64,000 nt of DNA from Hypericum androsaemum. Taxonomy: Eukaryota; Streptophyta; Magnoliopsida; Malpighiales; Hypericaceae. This document shows positions 10,622-23,174 of this stretch, one piece after another. The stretch covers positions 12,726,308-12,790,307 of the forward strand of contig OZ023184.1 in the NCBI GenBank assembly GCA_963995505.1. The letters are read 5' to 3'. The position numbers and the translations under genes were made by a program. Each line of letters starts with the position of its first letter. The stretch's first letter is position 1. Under the pieces are notes generated by a model. The model searched no databases and had not been told where the DNA came from. It worked only from the letters and a program-made list of their open reading frames with translations.

Positions 10622-13400
10622 ATTGGTTATGGCCTTTTATATGAACAATTCTTTTCCTCTGTGACTGAAAAAACCTTAGTCTCACTTATTTGAATTACTC
10701 CAAAAACTTCTGTCGGCATCTTTTTGTGAGTGGCAGTCCCTAAATTCTTAAGCTTTTATATTTTCCGTCAATAACCATTTTCTCTTTTAAGAGATCTTGT
10801 TTTTCTCTTATGAAAAATTTCACTGTTGACTTTTCTCACAAAGTTTTCCTCCCTTTTTCTGTCAATTTTTTCTTTTACTTTTCTTGAAAGGGTGCGTTTT
10901 TGGTAACTTTATCAAAAAAATCATTGTTGCGTGTGACTTTTTAATAGTTACAGTTATCAATTTTATTAAAAAGAATACAGCCACAGAACCTTGGTTGAAT
11001 ATGAAAAAGTGGAGAAATCTTAATTCATAGATTCTTATAAATCCAAAGAAAAATAATCGTAAAAATAATAAATAATTAAACTTGCTATTATTACATTTTT
11101 CAGTGCTAATGAGAACGAGTTTAATTCATAGGTAAGAATACAAGTATGACATAGTATAACCAACGGATTAATTTCATAATTTTTGAATTTTATGATAGAC
11201 CCAATCTCTGTTAACTTTTATTAAATTATTAATAAATTACTTATCTTTTTTTTTGAAAAATAATAAATTGCTAATCGACATGAAAAGAGCAGCTTAAAAA
11301 TTAAAATTACTCGGAATACCAAAATCTATTTTTCAATCCATTGTAATTAATAATTCGAGAAAATTCATTCCATCTTTACCGTTGCCGATTCCTCTCCCAA
11401 GAAGTGTTTTTTTATTGACATATCTGCTGTAACGCCTATCTATGGGGAAACCTCCCAATCTACTAATGGCATAGGATAGTCCATTTGCATGAGAAGACGA
11501 AGAAGTTGTCATTTTTTGTGTCATTATTGGGATTTGTGGAAGAAAGGCAGAGATGTTTGGAAATGTTTGTACAAAGACACAGATATTGAAAAAAGTTCCA
11601 TGGAAATTCAAAACTTGTGTCTGTTACCATCTAACAAACACTCGTGCCATCTCGGAAATATAAAACAAAACTGAAGGAAGAAGCATCGGATCTCTGGACA
11701 ATCCATAGAGGGACCCATTGGCCAATTCGATTATTTTATGGTACTCCATTTCGAGGAGTATTCTATACTTCCTATACATTTTTAAACCTATGGAGTTTAA
11801 TTTCAGATATCTAAACATTAAAACGTGGGACTGGATTGGATGCTGATAAGAGTTCAGCAGTATCAAACGGACAATACAAAATGGCCGTGCACGAATGACA
11901 AATTTGTAAAATTATAGATCACATAGTAACATTAAAAAATGCAAAAATATATTACGAGTAGTATTATCATGTTTCGAGTAATAATACATCATATATTGTG
12001 TTTAATGTTACACGGTATTACATTAGGATAGTACTATTAGATACAACTCTCAATCCACTTCCTAAAACTTGATATGTAATCCGTGTGCACGAATAATGAG
12101 AGTTGCATACCCCAATGCTTTTTGTGTTTCCCCACCACCTCCCCTACTCGTACTCAATTAGTGCTCAAATTTTGGATGCATATATACTATATAGCTGTTA
12201 ATTTCTAATCTATAAAAGAGCCTATGACCTAGATGCTGGAATGGTTGAATCCTTAACATATAGATCGGTGAGGAAATTTCCGAAGAGAGAACGTTATTTT
12301 CTTTTACTTTTCTACATTTTTATTGGTTTATATTATATGGTGTCTGATCTACTGGTCGACTAATCTATGTTCGAGCTTGGTAGTACTTTTGAAAAGTGAC
12401 TAAGTTTTTTCAACAAGTATTTAACTGGTGCGTTTCTAAAGACTCTTGTTAGTTAAACTAAAACAAATTTTTGCTGCTCCATCTACCTAACTGTTGGTTG
12501 TTTTTCCACTGTTCGGTTGGTCTCTTGCCAACATATGAATTACCTTCTCACGTGTTACCATTTTTGAGTCCTAAATATAAAATGATAATAGATAATATAT
12601 GCAATAAAAATAGATTAAGGCAACTTGGACCATAACCCGATTGTTTTGTGTTCCTCAGTGGTTCCTCATTGAACAAAAACTTCTTTTGCCTTACCAGTAA
12701 GACAACCCAACTAGACCTACCCAAATTATAATTATTGGGTCTGTTCCACTCTCGGGGAGTGGATCTGTTGTGTGCCCTTCACGTTGTTACCACAAATCCC
12801 AACAGTGACACATCAAGACTAGGTTAACTGTTAGAAATATCACAAATCCAATTGTGAACATCTGTTAGGTTAGAATTTATCGTTGAATATGTTTTCCTTG
12901 TTATGTATCTAATTGTGAACATCTCCCATAGGAGGTCGATGTTTAGAGTTCGTTGGTTTGGTTTTTGACAATGAACATAATAATAGTATAGACTTTTGAG
13001 GCATAGCCTCATTTATAGCTATCTTTGTAATCTATATATTATAATGATGATCGTCTCTGCTGTGTAAATATAGTTCTTTCGGCCAAAAAAATTGTATCAT
13101 GAGTCCACTATTATTGCTTTCGTCTAGACAGATTTTTTCTTTCGTCTTCATGGATAGACAAATTCCCTAAGACAAGCCAATGGGGACTTCGCAATATCGT
13201 CTCTCATCATAATCCAATACTACTTGAAGAGGATAACATTGATCGGGGGCCTCGACCATTCCGGTTCTTGAATCATTGGTTGGATGATAAGGTTTCTACC
13301 TAACTTACGGAGATGGTGGAGCAGCTTGGATGTAGAGATGATTGGGTCTGTGGGTAAAATTTGGTAGAACATCAAAAACGATATTAAGATAGGTTTGGAG
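10622..13400. other. Gene-free AT-rich spacer
   Basis: No supported gene. Short open frames at 11333-11611 and 11624-11866 (minus) have no recognisable motif. CAACTCTCAATC near 12045 and its inverted form near 12100 suggest a degraded inverted-repeat element. Confidence 0.45.
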
Positions 13401-13935
13401 TGGTTGTCCCAAGAACAATTTGAACAAAAAGAAAGGGGAGAAGAAATATGTTAGCAGAGGAAAAAAGATATAGAATGGAATTGGTAGAGGTGAAAAAAAT
13501 TGGTAGAAGAGAAAAATTTTATTAAAAATACAATAGAAAGGGGGGAGGAGATCAACAAAAAGATAAAAGTTGTGTATCTATAGGGGTGTGTATGCTTGAT
13601 GTGTGGTTCTCCTCCTATACCAAAGTTTGTTTTATATAGAAAAATCTAACCTAGCCTCGACCTAATACAGTATAACCTAAGTCGTGTTCAATATAGAAAA
13701 ATCTAAACTCGCCCAGACCTATATTGGAAAACCTAAATTGCCGAAACTTCTAACCCAATTTTGACCATCTTTCGTGCCGAATTTAGATATGAAACATAAA
13801 CACACAATTGTATATCTTCGTCTTATCTTTCTGTAACTTTTAGAATCACAGCAATCCGATACTTGAGCAGAAGTTACAGTTGTTTTGTTGAGACGAGGTC
13901 GGCATGAAACTATGAATTAATTTTTCATTCTAACA
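13400..13935 (-). repeat. Probable LTR (3' LTR side) of a retrotransposon
   Basis: On the minus strand GTGTGGGGGACAT (a polypurine-tract-like motif) is followed by TGTTAGAATG, the usual start of an LTR. The sequence then has a TATA-like TATATAAAAC about 300 bp in. The plus-strand border is TAACA at 13931-13935. The other LTR end and any coding domain were not found, so this is a fragment or solo LTR of uncertain class. Confidence 0.45.
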
Positions 13936-16900
13936 ATGTCCCCCACACATTAATGTTTTGATGCTAGAAAAAAATATTGACGTGTATCTGTGCTTAAACA
14001 TGCAGAAAATTAACTCTACTCCATATATAACCGGCTAAGTCAAGATCATAATATGTAGAAAATTTACATCGAACCAAGTCAAGACCATATAACTATTCAA
14101 TAAGAGGCTTTTGTGGTCGAAAATTTACCATAATATGTAGATGATCACCTATTTAATAATAGGCTTTCGCGACTGAGTAGGAGCCTTTCGTCCTTCATAT
14201 GAACGACCATATAACTATTTTTGAAGGTCCCCAAGCCTTTGCTTTGCTTCTGGATTTTGTGCTCCAACCTTCTTCATTGAGTCTTCATAAAAGTAGGTCA
14301 TTGACATTCCTCATACTTGCCCCTCGAGGTTGGCGCCGGCCTTCTTGGAACATCCATATGGTGAATTTGGTAACTTGTAAATCGATCACTCCTCGTGTCT
14401 CACATGGTCTCTTCTAGATTTGTGAAAGTTCCTTCGTAGGCACCAAAAACTGGAGAACTCTTTGCTCGGCCGCCACTCGAGTGAGCACATCTTTTTTAAT
14501 CTACGCATATTCAGTCTACCTTTTGCCATTGTCGGCTGATTTTGATCATATTTTTACATCCTTCTCTATGCTTGTGCACCCACCAAGATGACGTGTGATT
14601 TGATGACACTCTTTACTATTTAAAACTTTTAACAGCCGAGGTTGAACTGGCACGTTAGGTTGTTACTTCACAATAATCAAAGCAACTGTTTGAAGACCTG
14701 CTCCGTGCGAATCTCATTTGGACACAAAGCCAAAGTGAAGACCCAAAGATGCACATGAAACTTTTGCTCAATGGTCTACTGCTGCACATAATGCTCTATA
14801 CCATCACCATACTGAAGGGAGAAGATTCACACGAAGTACTGTCGTGCGAAGAAAGGTTGGTTCCAAGCTGCACATTTGGGGATCGTCAAAGAAATATTTT
14901 TGACAATACTTATAGGATACACTTGGTCATTTTGGTCTTTTGCACTTTTGGCAATAGGAGGAACTATTTAAACCCCTTTGGCCTTTAACCTAAATAGCTT
15001 TTGGGAGACTCTAGCCTAGGATTTTGGAGAGGAGCTCACTCACTCCTTAGGACAGAAGCTAGGAGATTTTATGGAGAGGAGGGCTTGGAGGGACTTCAAT
15101 CATTAGGCACTCTAAACCATATCTCTTTTATTTTACTTTCTATTGCATTTATGTTTAGTGAGTAGAACTTTTTTGGGTTTGATGCCATAAGTGATCGTAC
15201 TAGTTGGTGGGCGTAATGCTTTTAGATTAAATAGACATAGGTTGAGATTAATGATGGGAGTGTTAAGTTTTGACCTCTCAACCTATGAACTTACTAGATG
15301 ATCAAGTAAGAACCCGAATAAGGAGAGTAAAGGGGACCATAGAAAGAGCCAACGAGTAGACTAAAAATAATAATGAGAGTGAAGGGAGGAAGGTTAGTTA
15401 TCCTTCGGGTGATGCTTAGAGAGCCAGGCTAGTAGTGTGCATAATCAACTAGGTAAGGAATCATTACTAGAAGGGCAGAAGAGTTGGACATAACATCTAA
15501 AATCTAGCTTTGGCAGGGATGAGAGTGAAGCATTCGTTGCTTAGAAATGCTTGGACCACTATGATCTTAGTAAGCCCACTAGGTTCTTAGTTAAGAAGCA
15601 TGAGAAAGATGCATTGCCCATCTTTCCATATTTTTGCCATAATTATTAAGTTTTCCATTTGCTCATCATCTATCATCCCAAAACTACAAAAATGACCAGT
15701 CATAATCTGACCTAGTAAACTAATTAGGTATTTTGAGGGTTGCTCAATGTGGGTTCAATAATCTTGTTTACTCTTTATTGCAAATTGAAAGTGAAAAAAT
15801 CACATTTCAGTGATCTTGTTGTATTTTGATTATCTCGATGATTTGAATTACAATTGTTCTTTCGAGCCAATTGCCATAGAAATCATAGATCTCGGTTGGT
15901 TTTATGTAATTTACTAACTATGTCATGAGGTCTGAAAAGATTTTTGTCCTTGCAGTGCTAATGACGATACTCTTTTCGTGATGCACTTTTTTTCAATAAA
16001 TTTGTTCGTATCATAGTTTTGAAGAAATCGACGGTTGTAAAATTATAAATTCTTCTTTCAACATTTATTACTAATAAAATATATTGTTTTTAAAAAAAGC
16101 AACAACTTCCTTTTGACATGGGATCTAACTCGAGATTGGCTCACAATTCATTATGCCTTCAAAGGCCACACCAGGGTTGCAGGTCCCCTCTGTCACGCTA
16201 AGCCCCCCTTCTCCTACGGGTAATTATAAAAATGTGGTCAGGTACCTTCTACTTGGTCTCACATCTCTTCTCTTTCCTCTGGCAGTACCACACCACTTGC
16301 CACAACCCCACCCCAACCACACCCACTCCCCCTGCTACTACCTCAACCCCTACCTATCTGATGCGTGTCAATTTGCATCTTTATTTGATATAATATTACT
16401 ATTGTTTTTTTTATCTATTTCATCTTCATGTTGTCATATTTTATTTCAATTGAATCGTGAGAGTGGACGTTTACACGTTGTATTGTCTTACAGGTATTCA
16501 AAGTCCAAAGATCATGTTCGAGTGCGAAGCGTAGGAATTACAGATCAGAAGCAGATAGCTTTCTTGGCATACGCTACGTCTCCCTCCACGTATGCCCAAT
16601 TTTCCAATTTGGTTTTGCCACATACGCCTACCTACCTTCACGTCCGTTGAGCCTTCAGAATTTCAAAGGGTGTGTACGTTGACTCACCTTATGCATACAC
16701 GCATCTTCACAGTTTCTAGTGTCCACGTATGTGCACCAGCCTACGTGTACGCTCAGTTATTAGCCACATCAGCAATTCTATCACCAGACACCATTTCTGC
16801 CAAAAAAATTAAGAAGGATCTAGAACTAGGATTTTTGACATTTTGGGTTTTTATATATACCCCGCTAGTTCTAGGTTTTAGACATCAATCTTTCTATACA

Positions 16901-17950
16901 CATTTTTTCTACACATAATCATGATACTTTGTTCGGAATTGATTTCTATTCAAGTATTTGTGAGATTTCTGTTATTGGTGACTTCTTTCCTACCCTCTCT
17001 TTTATGCTCTTCATCTTCTATATCATAATTATGTTGGATATTATGGCCATGAGTAGGGAGTAATTTTCTTTGAGTGTGGTACCCGTACGAAATATTTGAT
17101 GAGTGGGATTGTGAATTGAATATGGATGTGGATATTATTCAGAATACATAATGCTTACTTGTACTTTTATTATTGTGAAGATTGAAGTATACATATCCTA
17201 TGAACCCTAGGTCGTTGCTCAGCACCCTAATGGAGATTAGAATTGGGTTATTAGTTCAAGATTAATAATATGATAGGCAGTATGATTTCTAGCCAATTTA
17301 CTATCCTAGAGGACATAGAGAAGCCAAAAGCTGAATAATACATCTATCAGTCTAGATGGATGAAACTCTCTGTAGATAATTCGTATGGAGAAACTTAATG
17401 AATGATGAGCCCAAATCGTTGTCTCGCACTTTAGGTTTATCTAAATCCTGTCAATAGCCAATGGTCATTGCCTTGCACCTATTTGCTACGTAGAAATCTT
17501 CGAATACCAATCCATAATTGAACATGTCAACATGTTAAGGTGTCGTGCTCTACCTTATTATTATTATTATTGCATTATATTTTTTCGTTCGCATTACTTT
17601 CCTAATTTCTGTTATTGTTCACTTGTTCCCACTGTTCTTACAATTACTGTTTGCGAACCTCTTTTGCATCGATGCTCGTGTCAATCCCACAGTTTGAACT
17701 TTCTTACTACTAATTATTTGCATAGGATTGGTAGATTAAATACTAAATTATCCCTATCATTATCTCCCTGCAAATTTTCCTTGCCAAGCCTTTACCTATT
17801 CATTCTCTTGCGAAACCTACTCTCTCTTCCAACCCTATTCCCTATGACCGATGTATCTATGCCCTTTTATGTACCCAAAATTTCCTCTAAGCTTCCACAT
17901 GCCCATTCTGTCCAAATCAACTCAAATCAAGCGCAATAACATCAAACTGC
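13936..17950. other. Retrotransposon-like debris without a recognisable gene
   Basis: No domain could be identified. Two stretches look like LTR promoter and leader regions: 14945-15130 (CTATTTAAACCCC then GGGAGACTCTAGCC) and 16840-17040 (TTTTTATATATACCCC, then a pyrimidine-rich leader). GCTAGTTCTAGG at 16865 is an inverted copy of CTAGAACTAGG at 16821. The frames at 16153-16650 and 17532-17939 have low-complexity composition and no homologue I recognise. Confidence 0.4.
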
Positions 17951-18027
17951 AACTATTTTCCTACAACCCAACTCTCAGAACACAAAGAACCCAAAAGACC
18001 AAGAGTAAATATTTCCAATAAACGGCG

Positions 18028-18336
18028 ATGCCTTCCCTATCCAATTTAAACCTAAACCAAGAGGAGGATATGGACGATCTATATATTGACTGTGAGGATC
18101 AAGCTCCATCTCCAGTCCTTTTTGATGCCCCTCTGGGTTTGGTGGGTGATGCTGGTCCAAGAAAGGTCTGTAAATTCAAATCTTCTGGTAGCAGCTCTAT
18201 GCAGGAGCTGGTTGCTCTCGAGGGTAGTCGAGATGATACCCTGGCTTCTAAGGTTAAAGTTAGTTCTTTGATGATTCCCAAAATCCAATTTGATGAGGCA
18301 AAGGTGGCAGCCGCAAGGCCACCCGCAGTCAAATGA
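18028..18336 (+). CDS. Unrecognised acidic 102-residue frame at the 5' side of the LINE
   Basis: An open frame beginning MPSLSNLNLNQEEDMDDLYI and ending AARPPAVK, rich in Asp, Glu and Ser. It overlaps by one codon, in another frame, the start of the LINE endonuclease region (MIYLS..GLGQSPTIKVLKEN from 18333). It is probably the residual 3' part of the LINE first reading frame rather than a host gene. I see no zinc knuckle or named domain. Confidence 0.3.
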   Translation: MPSLSNLNLNQEEDMDDLYIDCEDQAPSPVLFDAPLGLVGDAGPRKVCKFKSSGSSSMQELVALEGSRDDTLASKVKVSSLMIPKIQFDEAKVAAARPPAVK

Positions 18337-18416
18337 TTTACCTCTCTTAGAATTATTAGGGACTGGGCCAGTCCCCAACAATTAAAGTCCTGAAAGAAAA
18401 TGTGAAGAAGCATAGG

Positions 18417-18424
18417 CCTGTTGT
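18417..18424. repeat. Left 8-bp target duplication of the hAT element
   Basis: CCTGTTGT, repeated exactly at 19142-19149. Confidence 0.9.
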
Positions 18425-19141
18425 TAGGGATGGCAATAGGTAGGGTAGGGTAGGGTATTGATAGGACCCTATCCATACCCTAGTTTTTTTGGATAGACCC
18501 ATACCCTACCCTCGACCCTACAAATTTTTTATTGTTAGATTCATACCCTACCCTCCTGGAGACCCAGGGTCTGCAGGGTCCGACCCTTTAACGTTCTGCA
18601 TTTTGATAATTTTTAATCAAAACTTAATTTTTATATAAAATTTAAATAAATTCAGGACATCTACTACGTTACATATCAGCATTCAATAGAAAATTGATGA
18701 AATATCAAATTTTATAATTTAATTTCAATAGTCCAAGATTTTTTTAGAGTTTGAAGTACATAAATAATTCAACAAAAGAAAAATATAGCATATCAGCTTC
18801 TAGTGATCCATCATTCACGACATCTTCTAAGCTAGTTGCAGAATAACATAATAAATATGTTAAAGTTAACCGTAAAGTATATTATATATATTATCAATAC
18901 AGTCTAACAAGGGTCTAACTAGAGTCTAATTAGGGTAGAATCTAAAATAGGGTAAAAATATAAGGGTAGGGTCCGACCCACAGGTTCTAGCTATGGATTC
19001 ATACCCTACCCTAGACCCTACCTCTAAACATGGACCCATACCCATACCCTATCCTAGACTCAGGCAAAGTCAACATACCCTAGACCCGTAGGGTAAGGGT
19101 AGGGTCTGACCCTCAGGGTATGGGTATTTCTGCCATTCCTA
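18425..19141. mobile_element. Non-autonomous hAT-type element (717 bp) inside the LINE
   Basis: The left end TAGGGATGGCAATAG and the inverted right end TAGGAATGGCAGAAAT form imperfect terminal inverted repeats of the plant hAT type. The element is flanked by the exact 8-bp duplication CCTGTTGT. Subterminal regions are dense in TAGGGT / ACCCTA motifs in both orientations, while the middle is AT-rich and non-coding. It carries no transposase. Excising it and one duplication rejoins the LINE endonuclease frame (KKHRPVV to FLMET), which dates it after the LINE. Confidence 0.93.
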
Positions 19142-19149
19142 CCTGTTGT
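19142..19149. repeat. Right 8-bp target duplication of the hAT element
   Basis: CCTGTTGT, identical to 18417-18424. Confidence 0.9.
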
Positions 19150-22100
19150 GAAAGGAATTATGAAAGGAATAATTTTCCTCATGGAAACCAGACAACAAAG
19201 AAGAAAAATTGATAAGTTCAAGAGGAATTGCCAGTTCACCAACAATTGGTATGTTGATCCAGTTGGTAGGAGTTGAGGTCTCACCTTTTGGTGGGATGAC
19301 TCAATGGATGTTTCAATTGTAGATAGCTATAAGAATAGGATTGAAGTTGAATGTGTTGATAGAAGTAATAAAAAATTTTGGGTTACCTCATGGATTTATG
19401 GAGAGACTGACAGGTCAAGGAGATAAGATCTTTGTGATAGTATGCTGAATACTATCAAATCCCCAAACATTTCCTGGCTTTATTTGGGGGATTTCAATGA
19501 ATTTTGTAGCATCGAGGAGAAGAGAGGCGGCCAGATGCCAAACTCTCAGTAGATACAAGGATTGAGAAGATTTATGTACGAAGTGGAGCTGATGGATCTA
19601 GGTTTTCAAGGACATCACTGGTCTAACAGTTAGGAAGGGGAAGATAATATCATGGAGCGATTTGATCATGCCACTGCTAATGTCAGGTGGAGGGAGTTAT
19701 TTCCTTTATCTTTTGGTTTTTAATGGCCTAATGGTTGGTTTCGATCATAGATAAGTCCTTTTGTAACCTGATGGGAATCAAAAAAAGCTATTTAGGTTTG
19801 AGTCGATGTGGGTGAAAGAATCTAGATGTAAAGAGATTGTCTATAACTCCTGGAGCAGGTCTGTGTCTAGTTCTGCTATAACCAAATGGCAGAAACATGG
19901 AAAAATTTACAGTTGGGAACTCTCTGATTGGACTAGGGAGACTTTTGGCTTTGGTCTGCAGAAGATGTAAGCTAAAATTTCTGAGATTACTAGTTTGCAG
20001 GGTGTCACGCAGACTGCTGTGTCCTGAAGTAGAGAGAAAAACCTCAAGGAAGAATTGGATGTGATGCATGAACAAGTTGAAATGTTCTAGCATCAATTTC
20101 TGCTTTATGGAGATAAGAACACCAGGTTCTTTCATATGACTGCCACTCAGCAAAAATAACAGAATCAAATCTGTCAACTGAAAAATGACCAAATCAACTA
20201 GGTGGAGGGAGAAGAAGCTGTTATAGCCAATATTTATACTTACTTATGCGAGATTTATTATGTTGTCGAGACCAACAATGCAGATCAATTTCTTGAAGCT
20301 GTTCTAGAGCTGGTCACCGAGTAGATGAAGGTTGGTTTGAGCCAATCACTTTCTCAGGAGGAGATTAAGCAAGCTGCAATACAAATGGGCGAAGTCACCC
20401 TTTTCTGATGGATGCTCAAGTATTATCTTCCATGAGTATTGGGATACTATTGATGTTGAGTTAACCAGAACTGTCCAGGATATGTTATTATCTCAATCTG
20501 TGCCTGCTGACTTGAACAAAACTTTCACTGTTTTGATCCCTATGATTAGTCAACCTGAGCATATCTTGCAGTATACACTTATTAGCCTTTACAATTATGC
20601 TTATAAAGTATTTTCTAAAGTACTTACTAGTAGGTTAAAGTTATGGATTAATGATCTAATTAGTGAGAATCATGATGCATTTATTCATGGTCGTTGCATC
20701 TAGGACAATTTGATTATTGCGCATGACGTCTTTCATAGACTTAGAACCTGCAAGAGAAGTCAAGTGGATTCTATGCAATTAAGCTTGATTTAAAAAAAGC
20801 TTATAATTTTTTGCTTAACTAAAATTTCTCGCTTTGAATTTTCTGATAAATGGATCAAATGTATTATGTCTTTCATTAACCCAGTCTCTTACTTAGTGAT
20901 TCTTAATGGAAACCTCTGGAGTGGTTTAAACCCTCTGGGGGTATTAGAAAAGGAGATCCTATGTCTCCTTTTCTATTCTTGTTGGTGTCTGAGGTAATGT
21001 CTATATATTTATCTCAGGAACAAGCTAGGCGAACCATCTCGGGTTTGAAATTGAACAATAACTACCATACTTTAACCCATGTCTTATTTACAGATGACAC
21101 ATTGGCGTTTGAGAAGGCTACTCCACATGAGGCAGTTGCTCTTGGCCAAATCCTTGTCAACTTTGCAGAGTGTTCTGGCCAGCAATTCAATTTTAACTAG
21201 TCTAGCATATGCTTTAGCAGATGGACTCTCTCACAAGTCAGGGATCAGATAATGTCTACTCTTGTTATGGTTGGGATGAACCCAAATGACATGTATCTTG
21301 ACCTCCTATCCATTTGGGGTAAATCAAAAGTAAGTGCTCTCAATTTTGTACTTGATAGAGTGGTGATTAAAGCCCAATCCTGGAAGCATAAGCTTCTGTC
21401 AAATGCTAGCAGAAATAATGATAAAATCAGTCCTAAATTCTATTCCAATATATTATATGCATTGCATAACTTTCCAAAAACCTTTTGCATTAAGCTGAAT
21501 AGTATACTTGCGAGATTTTGGTGAAAAGGTGAAGTTGAGCATACGACTATTCATTGGCTGAAATGGTCTATGTTAGCTCAGTCTAAGTCAGTTGATGGTC
21601 TTGGCTTTTAGGATATGGAGACTTTTAACAATGCCCTACTTGTAAAACTGGCTTGGAGGTTGGTGAATAACCCCAACATGTTCTGCTCTAAGCTTCTAAA
21701 AGAGTTTGTATTTTCCTAGGTCTAATTTGTTGTAGGCACAAAAAGTCAAAGATGCTCATGGATGTGGTAGAGCTTGCACTGTGTGCTGGAACTAATTAAG
21801 CATGATGTCCAATAGAAGATTACAGATGGAAGGAATATGAATATCTGGCGGGATATATAGGCTCCACTTTTGGAACAAGGGATAATTTCCTCTATGAAAC
21901 CAGCCCTCTCAAACATTAACACTGTCCACGAACTTACAGATGATATATCTGGTGGCTGGTCCCATGTTTTGCTAACTGATTTGTTCAATGTATATAAAGT
22001 TGCTACAATTTCAAATATTAGACTTCATCCTAATGTTCCCGATAGGCTGGTGTGAAAACCTGCTATTGATGGACATTATTCAGGCAAGCTTAGGTACTTT

Positions 22101-23174
22101 ATCATAACGAATTTAGGAGATGTGCATCCTACTGCTGCCAATGCAGACCCAAGTTATAAAAAAATGCAATGGAGCTTGAACCTCCCACCAAAGATCAAAA
22201 GTTTCCTTTGAGAGCCTCCACTAACTATTTGCCTACTGTCTATACCATAAAATCGATAAATTTAGGATCAAATGATGCTTGTTGTTTGCGCAATTTAGGT
22301 TTTGAGTCTATTTTGCATATCTTGACTCAATGTCCTCATGCTAGAACAACGTGGTTGAGCGGTCAACTAGGTTATAGATCTGACTGTCACCAGGTCTTGG
22401 ACTTTAGGGACTGGTTTCACATTATCAGATCTGAATTGGTGCAACAACACACTTCTAATTTGTGTTCAATGATTGGTTTTGTTTGCTGGTAGATTTGGAA
22501 AGTCAGATGTACTGCAATCTTCCAAGGAACATAACCTGATCCTGCTACAATAATGACCCTCGCTACTAGGTATTGGATGTAATGGACTAACTTGAGAAAT
22601 AAACCAAATGATCGAGTTACTTCAGCTCTCCCTCTACTTGGTTGGCAACCACCTCAAGAAAATGAGGTGACAGTTATTTGTGATGCATCTTGGCACGGAG
22701 ATGATGAAAGTGTGGGATTATCTGCAATTGCTAGAAACTATCAAGGCCATATTTTTGCATGGTCAAAGTAAAGCCACAAACGCTACATCAGCTCTGGAGG
22801 CTGAGATCAAAGCCATCAAACTGGCCATATAGCTTATCTCGGATGGATTTGACAACCAGAATGTGATTTTAGCATCTGACTGCAAGACAACCGTAGAGTT
22901 CATCAATGGAAAGAGATCGACGATTGACTGGTGGGCTAAGAATGACGCACTCATTGTTAGATCATCTCTTGCACTTTTGCCCTTATGTAATCTTAGGTTT
23001 ACTCCAAGATTGACAAATGAGGTTACTAATTAGATTGCTACTAAAGTTAGTACTAATCAATGTACATCCAATTGACCTATTCATCCTCCTCCATAGCTTG
23101 ATGCTCTTTTGTACCAAGACTTCTCCTCTTGAGGGTTATATATATTCAGTTGGTGTGTTCTAATTAAAAAAAAG

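Larger units (their letters stand above)
18333..23173 (+). mobile_element. Long, inactive LINE (L1-type) split by a hAT element
   Basis: Plus-strand non-LTR retrotransposon with its domains in order. Endonuclease: MIYLS..GLGQSPTIKVLKEN at 18333-18424, then after the insertion FLMETRQQRRKI, YLGDFNEFCSIEEKRGG, LMDLGFQGHHWSN to about 19760. Reverse transcriptase: FTVLIPMI, YTLISLYNYAYKVFSKVLTSRL, SPFLFLLVSEVM, VLFTDDTLAF at 20480-21210, with LVKLAWRLVNNP near 21650. Zinc-binding segment: 22160-22500 (ILHILTQCPHARTTW). RNase H: 22670-23050 (VICDASWHG, ALEAEIKAIKLA, ASDCKTTVEFING). It ends in an A run at 23166-23173. Many stops and frameshifts interrupt every domain, and the catalytic box reads FTDD in place of YADD. 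No target duplication was found and the 5' limit is uncertain. Confidence 0.88.

Noticed and set aside
16153..16918. Two overlapping plus-strand frames (165 and 108 residues)
   Set aside because: Composition is dominated by low-complexity Pro/His/Leu stretches and there is no domain. The surrounding DNA looks like retrotransposon leader.
18425..19141. Interstitial telomere repeat, suggested by dense CCCTA/TAGGG words
   Set aside because: The period is GGGTA/GTAGG-like, not the plant TTTAGGG repeat, and the motifs lie in both orientations inside a bounded hAT element.
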